Counted from the stretch's first letter, positions 8,513 through 18,156 are shown. The stretch: 64,000 nucleotides of DNA from Kribbella antibiotica (GCF_004349055.1 NZ_SMKX01000001.1:1-64000); one strand, 5' to 3'. The notes: generated from the sequence alone by a model not told the origin. A program made the numbers and translations.

Positions 8513-9112
8513 GTGACGCGACTCGATGAGGCCGCTCATATCGAGCTGACCTGGCGGATTCACGAACTGACCCCGGACTTCACGGTCGAGGACGTGTGGT
8601 CGTTCCGTACGCCGGGAGCCGGGCCGGACGACTTCCCGGTCATGCTCGCCGCGATGCGGGCAGCCGGTGGGCTCGGCAACCAGTCGGGACCCTCGAACTT
8701 TCTGATGGCTTTCCGCTGGAAACTGGGCGCGCTGCTGGGCTGGGACAAGCCGTCGGACGGCCTGGGCGCCCGGGTCGCCTCGTTGCGTGATCGGTTGCCG
8801 AGCGATCTTCGCGCGGCGTCCACCGGTCCGGATGACGCTCGGATACCGCTCAAGCCGGTCTACGAACTGGAGCGGGAGGCGGTCCGCGAACTGGCGAACA
8901 AGACGGTGCATGGCGTCATGCACCTCGGATGGGTGCAGGGAAGCGAGGGTGACTACGAGCTGCGGATGGCCGTGCTGGTCAAGCCCAATGGGACGTTCGG
9001 GCGGTACTACATGGCGGCGATCGCGCCGTTCCGCTACCTGATCGTTTATCCGGCGATGACGCGCCGCTGGGAGCGGGCCTGGCTCGACCGTGAGCAGTTG
9101 CTCGCGCACTAA
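8513..9112 (+). CDS. DUF2867-family protein
   Basis: A 199-aa soluble protein resembling DUF2867. Characteristic stretches are DFTVEDVWSFRTPG near the N terminus, FRWKLGALLGWDKP in the middle and FGRYYMAAIAPFRYLIVYP near the C terminus. The fold is probably START/SRPBCC-like and the biochemical role is not known. GTG 8513 follows the ribosome site GAGGTGGGA. It is divergent from a TetR regulator over a double operator, so expression is probably inducible by that regulator's unknown ligand. Confidence 0.75.
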   Translation: MTRLDEAAHIELTWRIHELTPDFTVEDVWSFRTPGAGPDDFPVMLAAMRAAGGLGNQSGPSNFLMAFRWKLGALLGWDKPSDGLGARVASLRDRLPSDLRAASTGPDDARIPLKPVYELEREAVRELANKTVHGVMHLGWVQGSEGDYELRMAVLVKPNGTFGRYYMAAIAPFRYLIVYPAMTRRWERAWLDREQLLAH

Positions 9113-9116
9113 ATCG

Positions 9117-9150
9117 TTTGCAAAGAAAGTTTTGCAAAGGTAACTTTGCA
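9117..9150. promoter_or_regulatory. Operator-like TGCAAAG repeats before the ArsR gene
   Basis: TTTGCAAAG occurs at 9117-9125 and 9131-9139 (14-bp period), with the inverted half CTTTGCA at 9144-9150, ending 3 nt before the ATG. The position over the start suggests autorepression by the ArsR-type product. Confidence 0.55.
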
Positions 9151-9152
9151 TC

Positions 9153-9734
9153 ATGGAAGCACGGGCACCTGCACTCGGTACGGCGGCTCTGCGTGCGCTC
9201 GCGCATCCGCTGCGCGTGCGGATTCTCGACGAGCTGTCGATGTACGGGCCGCTGACGGCCAGCGGGCTGGGGGAGCGGCTCGGCGAGTCGAGCGGCGCCA
9301 CCAGCTACCACCTTCGGCAGTTGGAGAAGCACGGGCTGGTCGCCGAAGACGCCGGCCGCGGTACGGCGCGGGAGCGGTGGTGGATGCGGTCGCCGGGCTC
9401 GATCACGCTGCCGGATGCACATCAGCAGCCGGAGGGCAGCGCTGATCGGCTGGCGACCGAGCTGATCGACCAGGAGTGGATGCGTCGCCGCGACGACAGC
9501 GTGCGCGAGTTTCGCGAACGCGGTGAAGCGGTCTTCGACCGCGAGTGGCTGGATGTCGCGTCGTTCGACACAGTCAATGTCCGCCTGACTGCCGAGGAAC
9601 TTCACGAACTCGTCGCCGAGATCGATGCCGTCATCGGCCGTCGGCTCGGGGGTGCGGCGACTGCGGGTGCACGACCGGTGCAGCTGCAACTCAACGCCTT
9701 CCCCTTGGTACGCGGCGAAACTGACAAGGAGTAA
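9153..9734 (+). CDS. ArsR-like winged-helix transcriptional regulator
   Basis: A 193-aa regulator. Its N-terminal winged helix (about 8-90) has LRALAHPLRVRILDELSMYG and ATSYHLRQLEKHGLV, typical of ArsR/HTH_20 proteins. The C-terminal half is a helical region of unknown role; no metal-binding Cys cluster is visible, so an organic ligand is more likely. It starts at ATG 9153 just after a set of TGCAAAG repeats and ends 5 bp before the epoxide hydrolase, with which it forms an operon. Confidence 0.88.
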   Translation: MEARAPALGTAALRALAHPLRVRILDELSMYGPLTASGLGERLGESSGATSYHLRQLEKHGLVAEDAGRGTARERWWMRSPGSITLPDAHQQPEGSADRLATELIDQEWMRRRDDSVREFRERGEAVFDREWLDVASFDTVNVRLTAEELHELVAEIDAVIGRRLGGAATAGARPVQLQLNAFPLVRGETDKE

Positions 9735-9739
9735 TACCG

Positions 9740-10810
9740 ATGGACCCCTTCACGATCGCCGTCCCCGACGACGAGCTCGACGAGCTGCGCGCACGCCTGC
9801 GCCGGACCAGGTTCGCCGTACCGACGGCGAAGGATTGGGGTGCCGGCACTGATCCGGACTATCTGCGTTCGCTGGTGTCCTACTGGGCGGACGAGTTCGA
9901 TTGGCGGGCGGCTGAGGCGCGGTTGAACGCCTACCCGCAGTACGTCGTGGACGGCGTCCACTTCGTGCACATTCAGCGTGACTCGACCAGACCGCCGGTT
10001 CTGCTCACGCATGGTTGGCCGAGCACCTTCGCCGAGCTCCTGCCGCTGGCTGATCTGCTTGACGTCGACGTGGTCATCCCGTCGCTGCCTGGGTTCCTCT
10101 GGTCCGAGCCGATCGACGGACCGACGTCGAAGGTGGCGATCGCCGAGCGATTCCACCACCTGATGACGCAGACCCTCGGCTACGAGCGGTACTTCGCGTT
10201 CGGCGGCGACATCGGCGGCTCGGTCTGCGCGTGGCTCGCCACGATGCATCCGGAGCAGGTCGCCGGTATCCACGTCATCCATGGACCGTTCCCCGACGAC
10301 TGGTCCGAACCGATCACTACGGTCGAACAGGTCTGGCTGGACTCGGACGACGAGCGCGGTGACGAAGACGGCGGGTACGGCGCCATCATCGGCACCCGGC
10401 CGGACACGGTCGCGGCAGCGTTGCTGGACTCACCGTCGGGGCTGGCTGCGTTCATCCTCGACAAGCTGCATGCGTGGAGTGACAACCACGGTGACCTGGA
10501 GTCGCGGTTCAGCCGCGATGACCTCTGCACGATTGTCACGCTCTACTGGGTGACCGCGTGCATCGGTACGTCGTTCCGCCCGTACTTCGACGGTTCGCAC
10601 AACGGGGACCGGCCGGTGATCGCCGTACCGGTGGCGGTCACGCAGAGCCAGGAGTGGAACATGCCGCTGTTCCCGCGGTCGATCGCTGAGCGCGCGGCCA
10701 GTGACATCCGCCGGTACCTCGCGCCGGCCGGTGGTGGGCACTTCATGGCGTTCGAGGAGCCCAAACTGGTGGCGAGTGAGCTCACTGCCTTTATGACCGA
10801 CATCGAATGA
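9740..10810 (+). CDS. Epoxide hydrolase (EPHN-domain alpha/beta hydrolase)
   Basis: A 356-aa epoxide hydrolase. The N-terminal EPHN segment (about 1-85) begins FTIAVPDDELDELRARL. The alpha/beta core has the oxyanion motif LLTHGWPSTF, nucleophile Asp157 in FGGDIGGS, and the catalytic His in GGHFMAFEEP. Family members open epoxides to diols by an aspartyl-ester intermediate. Five bases separate it from the ArsR gene, which probably controls it. A detoxification role or a catabolic role are both possible. Confidence 0.92.
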   Translation: MDPFTIAVPDDELDELRARLRRTRFAVPTAKDWGAGTDPDYLRSLVSYWADEFDWRAAEARLNAYPQYVVDGVHFVHIQRDSTRPPVLLTHGWPSTFAELLPLADLLDVDVVIPSLPGFLWSEPIDGPTSKVAIAERFHHLMTQTLGYERYFAFGGDIGGSVCAWLATMHPEQVAGIHVIHGPFPDDWSEPITTVEQVWLDSDDERGDEDGGYGAIIGTRPDTVAAALLDSPSGLAAFILDKLHAWSDNHGDLESRFSRDDLCTIVTLYWVTACIGTSFRPYFDGSHNGDRPVIAVPVAVTQSQEWNMPLFPRSIAERAASDIRRYLAPAGGGHFMAFEEPKLVASELTAFMTDIE

Positions 10811-10833
10811 TGTATCGCCTGCACCTGTAGACG

Positions 10834-13800
10834 GTGAGAATGGCGGTCGTGCCGCCCCTGTGGAGCTTCGGAGTGCTGGGCCCGCTTGAGGTACGTCGCG
10901 ATGCGGTCGCGATCGCGGTCCCGGCGGCGAAGCACCGGATCGTGCTGGCGGCGCTGGCGCTCCGGGCTGGTCAGACGGTGCCGGTTGAGCGGCTGATCGA
11001 GATGCTGTGGGACCAGGAGCCGCCCAGCGGCGCTCGGGCGACCTGTCAGGCCTATGTGATGCGGCTGCGGCAGACGCTGGGTGACCCGGACCTGATCCGG
11101 ACAGCGCCGGGCGGCTACTGGCTCGACGTACCGAAGGAGCAGGTCGACCTGTTCCGGTTCGCCGAGTTGGTCGTACAGGTGCGTGAGACGCCGACTGCGC
11201 AGGGCCAGTCGGCGCTACTGCACCAAGCGCTGGCGGAATGGCGTGGGCCGGTGCTGGCCGACGTACCGTCTGAGGCGCTGCAGCGGGACGAGGTGCCGGC
11301 GCTGGTTGAGCAGCGCATGCTCGCTCTGGAGCAGCGGATCGAAGTAGACCTGGAGCTGGGCGCGCATGACAGGCTTGTGGGTGAGCTCCGGGCGCTGACG
11401 GCTGAGCATCCGTTCCGGGAGCGGTTCTGGGCCAGTCTGATGCTGTCGCTGTACCGGGCAAGCCGGTCCGCTGACGCGCTGCAGGTGTACCGCGAGCTGG
11501 ACGCCATGCTGACCGCATCCCTCGGGCTGGGGCCGGGCGAACCAGTCCGCCGTTTGCACGAAGCCATCCTGCGCAAGGACCCCGCACTCGACCTGGATAC
11601 AGCTCCACGCCCCAGTACGACGTTGCCTCCCGACATCGGGGACTTCGTCGGCCGGACCGAGGAGATCGCGCTGGCGACCGAACTGCTGGTGGAGCAGCAT
11701 CCGACTTCGGCGCCGATCCTCGTCCTGTCCGGACCGCCCGGAGTCGGCAAGTCGGCACTGGCTGTCCATCTCGCTCGCCAGTTGCTGCACGAGTTTCCTG
11801 ATGGCGTACTGCACGTCAATCTGCACGGCTACTCGATCAGTCCGGCGATGACGCTGACCCAGGCCTACGGCTACCTGCTCCGGGCCCTCGGTATCGCGTC
11901 CGAACGCGTACCGCTCGACCCGGCCGACCAGGAACTGCTTTACCAATCCCTGCTGACAGACAAGCGCGTACTGCTCGTCCTGGACAATGCAGCCGACGCC
12001 GACCACGTACGACGTTTGCTGCCGGCAGAACCGCGGTGCGCGGTGCTGGTGACGAGCCGCAGCGACCTGCGCGGTCTGACTGCGTTGCAGGGCGCACGGC
12101 GGGTTCGTCTGGACGTGCTGTCGTCAGGGGAAGCACGTGCACTGGTCGCGGCCATAGCTGGTCAGGTGATTGACCCACTAGCCGGTGACGAGCTGGCGAG
12201 CCTGTGTGGTGGTCTACCGCTCGCACTGCGGATCGCGGCGGCCAATCTGTCGAGTCGGCCGCGACCTGACGTTGCTGAGTACGTGGCAGAGCTGCGTGCA
12301 GATGACCGGCTGGCGGCGTTGGCGGTGGACGGCGACGAGTCAGCCGCGGTCCTGAGCGCGTTCGCGCCGTCGTACCGGGCTCTTAAGCCGGATGCGGCGC
12401 GGCTGTTTCGGCTGCTCGGTCTGGTGCCGGGAGTTGACTTCACTGCGCCCGTCGCGGCCGCGCTGCTCGACGTACCGGTGGGGACGGCTGGGCGGTTGCT
12501 GGAGCAGTTGAGTGCGGCGAGTTTGGTGCAGCAGTACGAGCCGCGGCGGTACCAGTTCCACGACCTGCTTCGGCTCTACGCGGTGACCACTGCGCATGAT
12601 GAGGACGACGAGGTCGCGCGGACCGCGGCACTCCGCCGGGTCTATGAGGTGCTGCTCCAGACTGCTGAGGCGGCTGCGGAGTTGTTGCATCCGACGCTGC
12701 AGCGGATGCCTCGACCGGCGTCCAAGCGTGAGTCTTCGTTGGCTGATGATCTGGAAGCCGCAGCCTGGTTCGACGCTGAGCACCCGAATCTGATCGCCGC
12801 TGTGGAGCAGGCCACGACGGTGGCACCGGAATACTCCTGGCACTTGGCGGATGCACTCCGGGGATACCTGTCCGCTCGCCGCCTGGACGCGGACCTGCTC
12901 AGTACGACGGACACCGCGCTAGCGGCCGCCGTACTGGCTGAGGCGGATGGGGTGCTGCCGTGGCTGCGCAACAACCGGGGCATGTTGTTCTGGAGCCGCG
13001 GTGACTACCCGAGAGCCGTAGAAGATCTCACCATGGCGCTTGCGGAGCACAGCGTTTCGGGGGACCGGATTGGTGCTGCGGTTGCGATCGGGAACCTTGG
13101 AGTCGTCCATCTGGAACTGGGCGATCTGGATGCGGCGGTTGCCTTCTCCAGTGAGGCTCTGGCGACGAGTCGGGAGCTGGGGGAGCAGCGCCTTGAGGCG
13201 GCGTCGCTGGTTGTGCTCGGGACGATTCACCTGGAGCGCGGTGAGCTGGACGACGCCACGGCTTGTCTGACTGAGGCCTTGACGCAGTGCGGGCAGTTCG
13301 GCCTCGCACATACCGGAGCTGTTGCTCGCAACATTCTTGGTGGGGTGTGCCTTCGCCAGGGCCGGATCGGTGCTGCCTTTGAGCACCACCGGGCCGCACT
13401 GGTTGAGCTGCGGCGACTGCGTGCCCGCCACGACGAGGCGGAGGTGCTGCAGAACCTTGGCGCCACCTACCGGGAGGCGGGTGACTACGGGCAGGCCGTT
13501 GCGCACTGCGAGCGCGCGCTGCGGCTGGCGGTCGAGACTGGCAACCTGCGCTACAAGGCGGATGCACTGAACACGCTCGCGTCGGTCGAGCACCTCACTG
13601 GCGATACGAGGTCCGCAGTGGCCAAGCACGCGTCAGCACTCGAGCTGAGCCGCAGTGCGGGCTACCGGCAGGGCGAGATCACCGCACTGATCGGTCTCGG
13701 AAGGACGCTGGCCCCGGCGGACGGCGTACTGCATCTGGAAGCCGCACTGGAGCTGGCGCGGTCGACGGGGTTCCGGCTGCGGGAGGCGCAGGCGCTGTCT

Positions 13801-13995
13801 GTTCTCGCTGAGGTGGAGCTGGCGCTGGGGCGGTTCGAGCCGGCGGCATGGCATGGGGCCGGCTCGCTGGAGATGGAACGCGCGATGGGACTGGCCCGTG
13901 GGGTCGCCTCGGGGGTGCCGCCGGGGGAGGCGTCAACGCCGCGTCAACCGGACGTCACCGTCGGCGCGCAGGATGGGGATGTTTCAGCCCGCTGA
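10834..13995 (+). CDS. AfsR/SARP-family regulator with NB-ARC and TPR domains
   Basis: A large cytoplasmic regulator of 1053 aa. An OmpR-type winged helix (about 10-95, GPLEVRRDAVAIAVPAAKHR) is followed by a BTAD domain (about 100-245), an NB-ARC/STAND ATPase (P-loop GPPGVGKSAL near 300, Walker B-like VLLVLDNA near 385), and TPR repeats (about 700-1020). This is the AfsR/DnrI plan; such proteins activate secondary metabolism or catabolic genes in an ATP-dependent way. No biosynthetic cluster adjoins it. Its stop is 16 bp before the Tat-exported glycosidase, the nearest plausible target. ATG 10840 is an alternative start. Confidence 0.92.
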   Translation: MRMAVVPPLWSFGVLGPLEVRRDAVAIAVPAAKHRIVLAALALRAGQTVPVERLIEMLWDQEPPSGARATCQAYVMRLRQTLGDPDLIRTAPGGYWLDVPKEQVDLFRFAELVVQVRETPTAQGQSALLHQALAEWRGPVLADVPSEALQRDEVPALVEQRMLALEQRIEVDLELGAHDRLVGELRALTAEHPFRERFWASLMLSLYRASRSADALQVYRELDAMLTASLGLGPGEPVRRLHEAILRKDPALDLDTAPRPSTTLPPDIGDFVGRTEEIALATELLVEQHPTSAPILVLSGPPGVGKSALAVHLARQLLHEFPDGVLHVNLHGYSISPAMTLTQAYGYLLRALGIASERVPLDPADQELLYQSLLTDKRVLLVLDNAADADHVRRLLPAEPRCAVLVTSRSDLRGLTALQGARRVRLDVLSSGEARALVAAIAGQVIDPLAGDELASLCGGLPLALRIAAANLSSRPRPDVAEYVAELRADDRLAALAVDGDESAAVLSAFAPSYRALKPDAARLFRLLGLVPGVDFTAPVAAALLDVPVGTAGRLLEQLSAASLVQQYEPRRYQFHDLLRLYAVTTAHDEDDEVARTAALRRVYEVLLQTAEAAAELLHPTLQRMPRPASKRESSLADDLEAAAWFDAEHPNLIAAVEQATTVAPEYSWHLADALRGYLSARRLDADLLSTTDTALAAAVLAEADGVLPWLRNNRGMLFWSRGDYPRAVEDLTMALAEHSVSGDRIGAAVAIGNLGVVHLELGDLDAAVAFSSEALATSRELGEQRLEAASLVVLGTIHLERGELDDATACLTEALTQCGQFGLAHTGAVARNILGGVCLRQGRIGAAFEHHRAALVELRRLRARHDEAEVLQNLGATYREAGDYGQAVAHCERALRLAVETGNLRYKADALNTLASVEHLTGDTRSAVAKHASALELSRSAGYRQGEITALIGLGRTLAPADGVLHLEAALELARSTGFRLREAQALSVLAEVELALGRFEPAAWHGAGSLEMERAMGLARGVASGVPPGEASTPRQPDVTVGAQDGDVSAR

Positions 13996-14011
13996 CGACA
14001 GGATTCCGCCC

Positions 14012-16282
14012 ATGCAGAGTTTCTCCCGCCGCAGCTTGTTGGTCGGTACGGCGGCCACCGCCGCAGTGATCGGTTCGGGGCTGCCCGCGTCGGCCCGGAC
14101 CAGCGGCACGACGTCACACCCGGAGCCGATCAACATCCGGGATATCCGCGCAGCGATCACCCGGCTGATCGGTCGCGACGACGTGTTCAGTATCCGGAAG
14201 CTGACCCCGCAGCCTGGCGAGGCCGACGCCTTCGAGATCGACACTTTCGAGGGCCGCGTCCTGCTGTCCGGTACCAGCGGGGTGGCGACCATCTCTGCCT
14301 TCCACTGGTGGCTCAAGTACGTAGCCGGCCAGCACCTGTCCACCAACGGCGACCGCATCTCACTACCGGCCACGCTGCCGCTTCCGACAGCCAAGATCCG
14401 GATGTCCACCGAGCTGACCGAGCGGTACGCGTACAACTTCACCGTCTTCGGCTACACGTCGCCGTGGTGGACCTGGTCGGACTGGGAGCGTGAGCTCGAC
14501 TACCTGGCCGCCAGTGGCACCAACCGGGCGCTGGCGCTGATCGGGATGGAGCGGGTCTGGTACGACACGTTCCTCGACTTCGGGATGGACGAGCTCGCGG
14601 TGCGGCAGTGGATCGCGCAGCCGGCGCTGCAGCCGTGGCAGTGGTACGGCGAGACCACTGGGTACGACGAGAACGCGTCCGGGTACAGCGGTCCGGTGTC
14701 TGTCGACCTGATGGACCGCCGGGTCGAGCTTGGCGAGAAGATCGTGCAGCGGATGCGGTCGCTCAACATCACTCCGGTGTTCCCTGCCTTCACCGGTCAG
14801 GTCCCGGACCAGGCGTTCGCGGACCTGCACCCCGACACCCACATCCCGGCGCAGGGTGACTACGCCGGCCACCCCCGTCCGTACTGGCTCGACACGACCG
14901 AGGCGCTGTACGCGCCAGTCGCAGCGCGGTTCTACGAAGCGCAGACCGCGCTGTTCGGCAAGACGACGCACTACTCGGGTGACCTCTTCCATGAGGTCGA
15001 CACGGACGGCCTCCCCGCCGTACTGGATGGTGCGAACCTGGGCGACGCCGCGAAGGCCGTGCAGGACGAGCTGGAGCGCGCCGTACCGGGTGCGACCTGG
15101 CTGCTGCAGGGCTGGCAGCACAACCCGCAGCTCGAAGTCCTCAACGCAGTCGACGAAAACCGGGTCATCGTGCTCGACCTCGACTCCGACGACTCGCGCA
15201 AGTGGGAGGACACCGAGGCGTACTGGGGTGTCCCGTGGTGCTGGGGAACCATCCAGAACTTCGGTGGCCGGCTGGGCATGTTCGGCAACCTCATCGAGCC
15301 CGGCCGCACCTTCCCCCAGGTCCGGACGGCGACCCGCCGCAAGCGCCTCGTCGGCAGCGCGATGGTGCTCGAGGGCACCCACAACAACCCGGTCGTCGCC
15401 GACCTCCTCGGCGAGATGACCTGGCGCCGTACGTCGGTCGACCTCGAGCCGTGGATCCTCGGCTACGCCAAACGCCGCTACGGCTCCGACGACCCACATG
15501 CCGCGGCGGCCTGGAAGATCCTCCTCCGTACGGCGTACTCGTATGCGTCGACCGGTCACTCGACCGGCGAGGGCCCGTTCGAGACGCCGTTCGCCGCGTG
15601 GCCGACGCTGAACCTCAGGTCGGCCAGCAACTTCGGTCCGAACGAATGGCGCTATGACCCGGCCGAGTTCGCGCCCGTTCTCGGCGAGATGCTGGCCGTG
15701 GCGCCCGCGGTGCGCAGCCTGCCGACGTACCGGTACGACCTGGTCGACGTCACGCGGCAGATCCTCGCCAACCGTGGCCGCCTGCTGCACAAGAAGCTGC
15801 GCGAGGCTTACGAGGCCGGCGACCGCCAGGGCCTCACCCGGCACTCGAACCGCTTCCTGCGCGCCCTCGACCTCTCGTCGCAAATCCTCGCCACCGACCG
15901 CAACTGGCTCCTCGGCCCCTGGCTGGAGTCGGCCAAGGCCTGGGGCGGCAACGCCGAGGAAAGCCACCTCCTCGAATGGAACGCCCGCTCGATCCTCACC
16001 ATCTGGACCGAAAAGGCCCTAGGCGGTGGCGGCCTCCACGACTACGCCAACCGAGACTGGCAAGGCCTGCTGGGGTCCTACTACAAGCCGCGCTGGCAGC
16101 GCTTCTTGACTGCGTTGCCCGGGACCATCTCGACCGGAGTCGAGCCCGACCTGGAAGCCGAATGGGACCAGCACGGCCTCACCTGGACCCAACAAACCGA
16201 GACCTACCCCACCCAGCCAACCGGCGACCCATACACGGTTGCCTCCCAGATCGCGTCCGAGTTGGCAGGCGATCCGGTCTAA
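14012..16282 (+). CDS. Secreted alpha-N-acetylglucosaminidase (GH89, NAGLU-like)
   Basis: A 756-aa exported enzyme with a Tat signal (FSRRSLLVG near the N terminus, cleavage about residue 30). The NAGLU N-terminal domain (about 35-115) is followed by a TIM-barrel region (about 120-450) with YAYNFTVFGYTSPWWTW and WLLQGWQHNP, then a helical C-terminal domain. The family hydrolyses terminal alpha-linked GlcNAc from glycans. ATG 14012 is chosen because it opens the Tat signal; the frame is open upstream into the regulator gene. A strong hairpin terminator follows the stop. Confidence 0.93.
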   Translation: MQSFSRRSLLVGTAATAAVIGSGLPASARTSGTTSHPEPINIRDIRAAITRLIGRDDVFSIRKLTPQPGEADAFEIDTFEGRVLLSGTSGVATISAFHWWLKYVAGQHLSTNGDRISLPATLPLPTAKIRMSTELTERYAYNFTVFGYTSPWWTWSDWERELDYLAASGTNRALALIGMERVWYDTFLDFGMDELAVRQWIAQPALQPWQWYGETTGYDENASGYSGPVSVDLMDRRVELGEKIVQRMRSLNITPVFPAFTGQVPDQAFADLHPDTHIPAQGDYAGHPRPYWLDTTEALYAPVAARFYEAQTALFGKTTHYSGDLFHEVDTDGLPAVLDGANLGDAAKAVQDELERAVPGATWLLQGWQHNPQLEVLNAVDENRVIVLDLDSDDSRKWEDTEAYWGVPWCWGTIQNFGGRLGMFGNLIEPGRTFPQVRTATRRKRLVGSAMVLEGTHNNPVVADLLGEMTWRRTSVDLEPWILGYAKRRYGSDDPHAAAAWKILLRTAYSYASTGHSTGEGPFETPFAAWPTLNLRSASNFGPNEWRYDPAEFAPVLGEMLAVAPAVRSLPTYRYDLVDVTRQILANRGRLLHKKLREAYEAGDRQGLTRHSNRFLRALDLSSQILATDRNWLLGPWLESAKAWGGNAEESHLLEWNARSILTIWTEKALGGGGLHDYANRDWQGLLGSYYKPRWQRFLTALPGTISTGVEPDLEAEWDQHGLTWTQQTETYPTQPTGDPYTVASQIASELAGDPV

Positions 16283-16293
16283 CCCCTCAGTCT

Positions 16294-16326
16294 GTGGTGC
16301 CGAGCGTCCCCTGCGCTCGGCACCAC
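16294..16326. terminator. Hairpin terminator between the GH89 and OsmC genes
   Basis: A perfect 13-bp stem (left arm GTGGTGCCGAGCG, 16294-16306; right arm 16314-16326) with a 7-nt loop lies between the convergent stops, so it can serve both directions. There is no long U tract, as is usual in high-GC actinobacteria. Confidence 0.8.
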
Positions 16327-16365
16327 GGGGCCTTCTTTGTACGCCGCCGCGCACGTGGGCAGGTT

Positions 16366-16887
16366 TCAGACCGCAGTAATAGTGACCGGTACGGCGCTCC
16401 CCAGCGTGTGACCGACTGGCGACGAGTTGCGGACCTTCTCGTGCAGGGCGGCGATCGCCTCCGGGTCGGCCGTGGACTTCAAGCGGACGGTCGCGGTGAT
16501 GGAGTCGAAGCCCGCGTGACCTTCGGCCAACCCCAGGAAGACATGCAGGTCAATGTCGCCCTTGAGGTCGATGGTCAGCTCATCCAAGCCGATGCCGGCG
16601 ACCGTGGCGTTGGCGGCGTAGCCGACGGCGAGGCAGTTGCCTAGGGCACCCAAGAGTTGTTCGACCGGGTTGGGGGCCTGGTCGCTGCCGCCGAGGGCCG
16701 GGGGCTCGTCGGAGGGGACCGGGTCGAAGGTGCGGATCTTGGCGGCGGAGCGGAAGGCGCCGTTCCAGGTGACGTGCGCGGACCAGGTGGTTTTGGCCTT
16801 CGCGGGGTCGGCCTGGATGGCTTCGACGAGAGCGCCGACGGCGGCGAGGTTGACGTCGTTGAGGGTTGCTTGCGCTTCAGTTGTCAT
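16366..16887 (-). CDS. OsmC-family protein lacking the second catalytic Cys
   Basis: A 173-aa OsmC-like protein with the family core DPVPSDEPPALGGSDQAPNP and LGALGNCLAVGYAANA, which keeps one conserved Cys. At the position of the second Cys (usually CPV/CPI), this protein reads NSSPVGHTLG, so the thiol pair needed for peroxide reduction is incomplete. It may be one of the non-peroxidase OsmC relatives. It is convergent with the GH89 gene across a shared terminator and probably monocistronic. Confidence 0.85.
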   Translation of the reverse strand: MTTEAQATLNDVNLAAVGALVEAIQADPAKAKTTWSAHVTWNGAFRSAAKIRTFDPVPSDEPPALGGSDQAPNPVEQLLGALGNCLAVGYAANATVAGIGLDELTIDLKGDIDLHVFLGLAEGHAGFDSITATVRLKSTADPEAIAALHEKVRNSSPVGHTLGSAVPVTITAV

Positions 16888-16961
16888 CTATCTCACCTAA
16901 TTTACTAGACATTGAGAACGCGCTCAGTTTGGCACGGCGGGAGTGGACCAGAGTGCGCGTA

Positions 16962-18113
16962 TTACCTGGTGAGAGGGGCGGGCATGCCGTCAGTGAAGAG
17001 CTGACTGTCGAGGTGGTCCAACGCCACCCGGAGAGCGCCGAGCGCGACACTGTCGGCGCCGAGGCTGGAGGCGCGGATCTCGGGAACGCGGAGGCAGAGT
17101 CGGCCCAGCTCGCGTGCCAGTGGGTCGAGGATCAGGTCGGCGGACCGCGAGAATCCACCACCCAGTACGACGACCTGCGGGTCGAGCGTGAGCACCAGCG
17201 CCGCAGTACCGACCGCGAGATCCTTCACGTAGCGGCGGATCGCCGTACTGGCGTCGCGGTTTCCGGCGCGGGCCTCGGTGAAGACCCAGGCGGCACGGTC
17301 GTCGGCGTGAATCGACGACGGGATACCGGGGCAGTTCTCGATGTGCTCGGGTGCGGAGTCCCAGCGGACTGCTTTGAGGGCGCCGATCTCACCGGCGGCG
17401 CCGCCGAATCCGCGGCGGAGGGTGCCGTCGATGATGAGGCCGGCGCCGGTACGGATACCGGCCAGGACGTAGACGATGTCGTCGGCGTCTTGGGCGGCGC
17501 CTTGCCAGCGTTCGGCGACGGCGGCGAGTTTGCAGTCGTTCTCGACCAGGATCGGGCAGGTGAAACGGGCAGCCAGGTGCTCGGCGGGGGAGACGCCGGC
17601 CCAGCCGGGCAGCGGGGTGAAGAGGGTCGTGCGACCGGTCGAGTCGACCGGGCCGGTGACGCCGACGGTCACCGCCCAGATCTGCGTCGGACGCATCTTG
17701 GCCGCCTTCAGACACTGCGTGATCGCAGTGTCGACGGCGTCGAGCCGGGCTGCCGGGTCGGCGCTCGGCTCCACCGGCAGCCGGTGGCTGTGAACGACGT
17801 GGCCCTCGAGGTCGGAGAGCAGGACCAGGATCTTGTGGACACCGACATCGACACCGAGCACGTGGCCGGCCTCGGCGTTGAAGCAGTAGCGCCGGGCTGG
17901 GCGGCCGACCGTACTGCCGTCGGGCTCGACGACCTTGACCCAGCCGTCGGCGACCAGCCCGCGGACGACCACGTCGGTGCCGGGCCGGGACATCCCGACC
18001 CGGTCGGCGAGCTCGGTGACGGTGGCGGGCGGCTGACCGCGCATGGCGCGGACGACGCTGACCGAGTTCAGCTCGCGCAGCTTGCTGACGTCGGCTCCGG
18101 CCGGGTTGGTCAC
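16962..18113 (-). CDS. ROK-family transcriptional regulator
   Basis: A 383-aa ROK repressor. The N-terminal MarR-like winged helix (about 10-75) has ELADRVGMSRPGTDVVVRGLV; the ROK sugar-kinase-like domain follows (about 80-370), with DVGVHKILVLLSD, VENDCKLAAVAE and GGAAGEIGAL. The Cys-rich zinc motif (CxCGxxGC) usually found after the GE(I/L)GH segment is absent, so it is unlikely to be an active kinase. It is last in the minus-strand unit of binding protein, glycosidase and regulator (43-bp gap) and is the likely repressor of the locus, acting on the twin promoters at 21088-21115 and 25657-25684. The start is GTG 18113. Confidence 0.9.
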   Translation of the reverse strand: MTNPAGADVSKLRELNSVSVVRAMRGQPPATVTELADRVGMSRPGTDVVVRGLVADGWVKVVEPDGSTVGRPARRYCFNAEAGHVLGVDVGVHKILVLLSDLEGHVVHSHRLPVEPSADPAARLDAVDTAITQCLKAAKMRPTQIWAVTVGVTGPVDSTGRTTLFTPLPGWAGVSPAEHLAARFTCPILVENDCKLAAVAERWQGAAQDADDIVYVLAGIRTGAGLIIDGTLRRGFGGAAGEIGALKAVRWDSAPEHIENCPGIPSSIHADDRAAWVFTEARAGNRDASTAIRRYVKDLAVGTAALVLTLDPQVVVLGGGFSRSADLILDPLARELGRLCLRVPEIRASSLGADSVALGALRVALDHLDSQLFTDGMPAPLTR

Positions 18114-18156
18114 ACGGGCTCCCTACTTACGCTGCAGTTCAGCGGAAGTTTAGCCG

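Noticed and set aside
14363-15967. Minus-strand frame opposite the GH89 gene
   Set aside because: Arg- and Gly-rich shadow frame with no known motif; the plus strand is strongly matched to NAGLU enzymes.
10834-16282. SARP regulator as sign of an antibiotic cluster
   Set aside because: No polyketide, peptide-synthetase, terpene or RiPP genes surround it; the neighbours are an epoxide hydrolase and a glycosidase.
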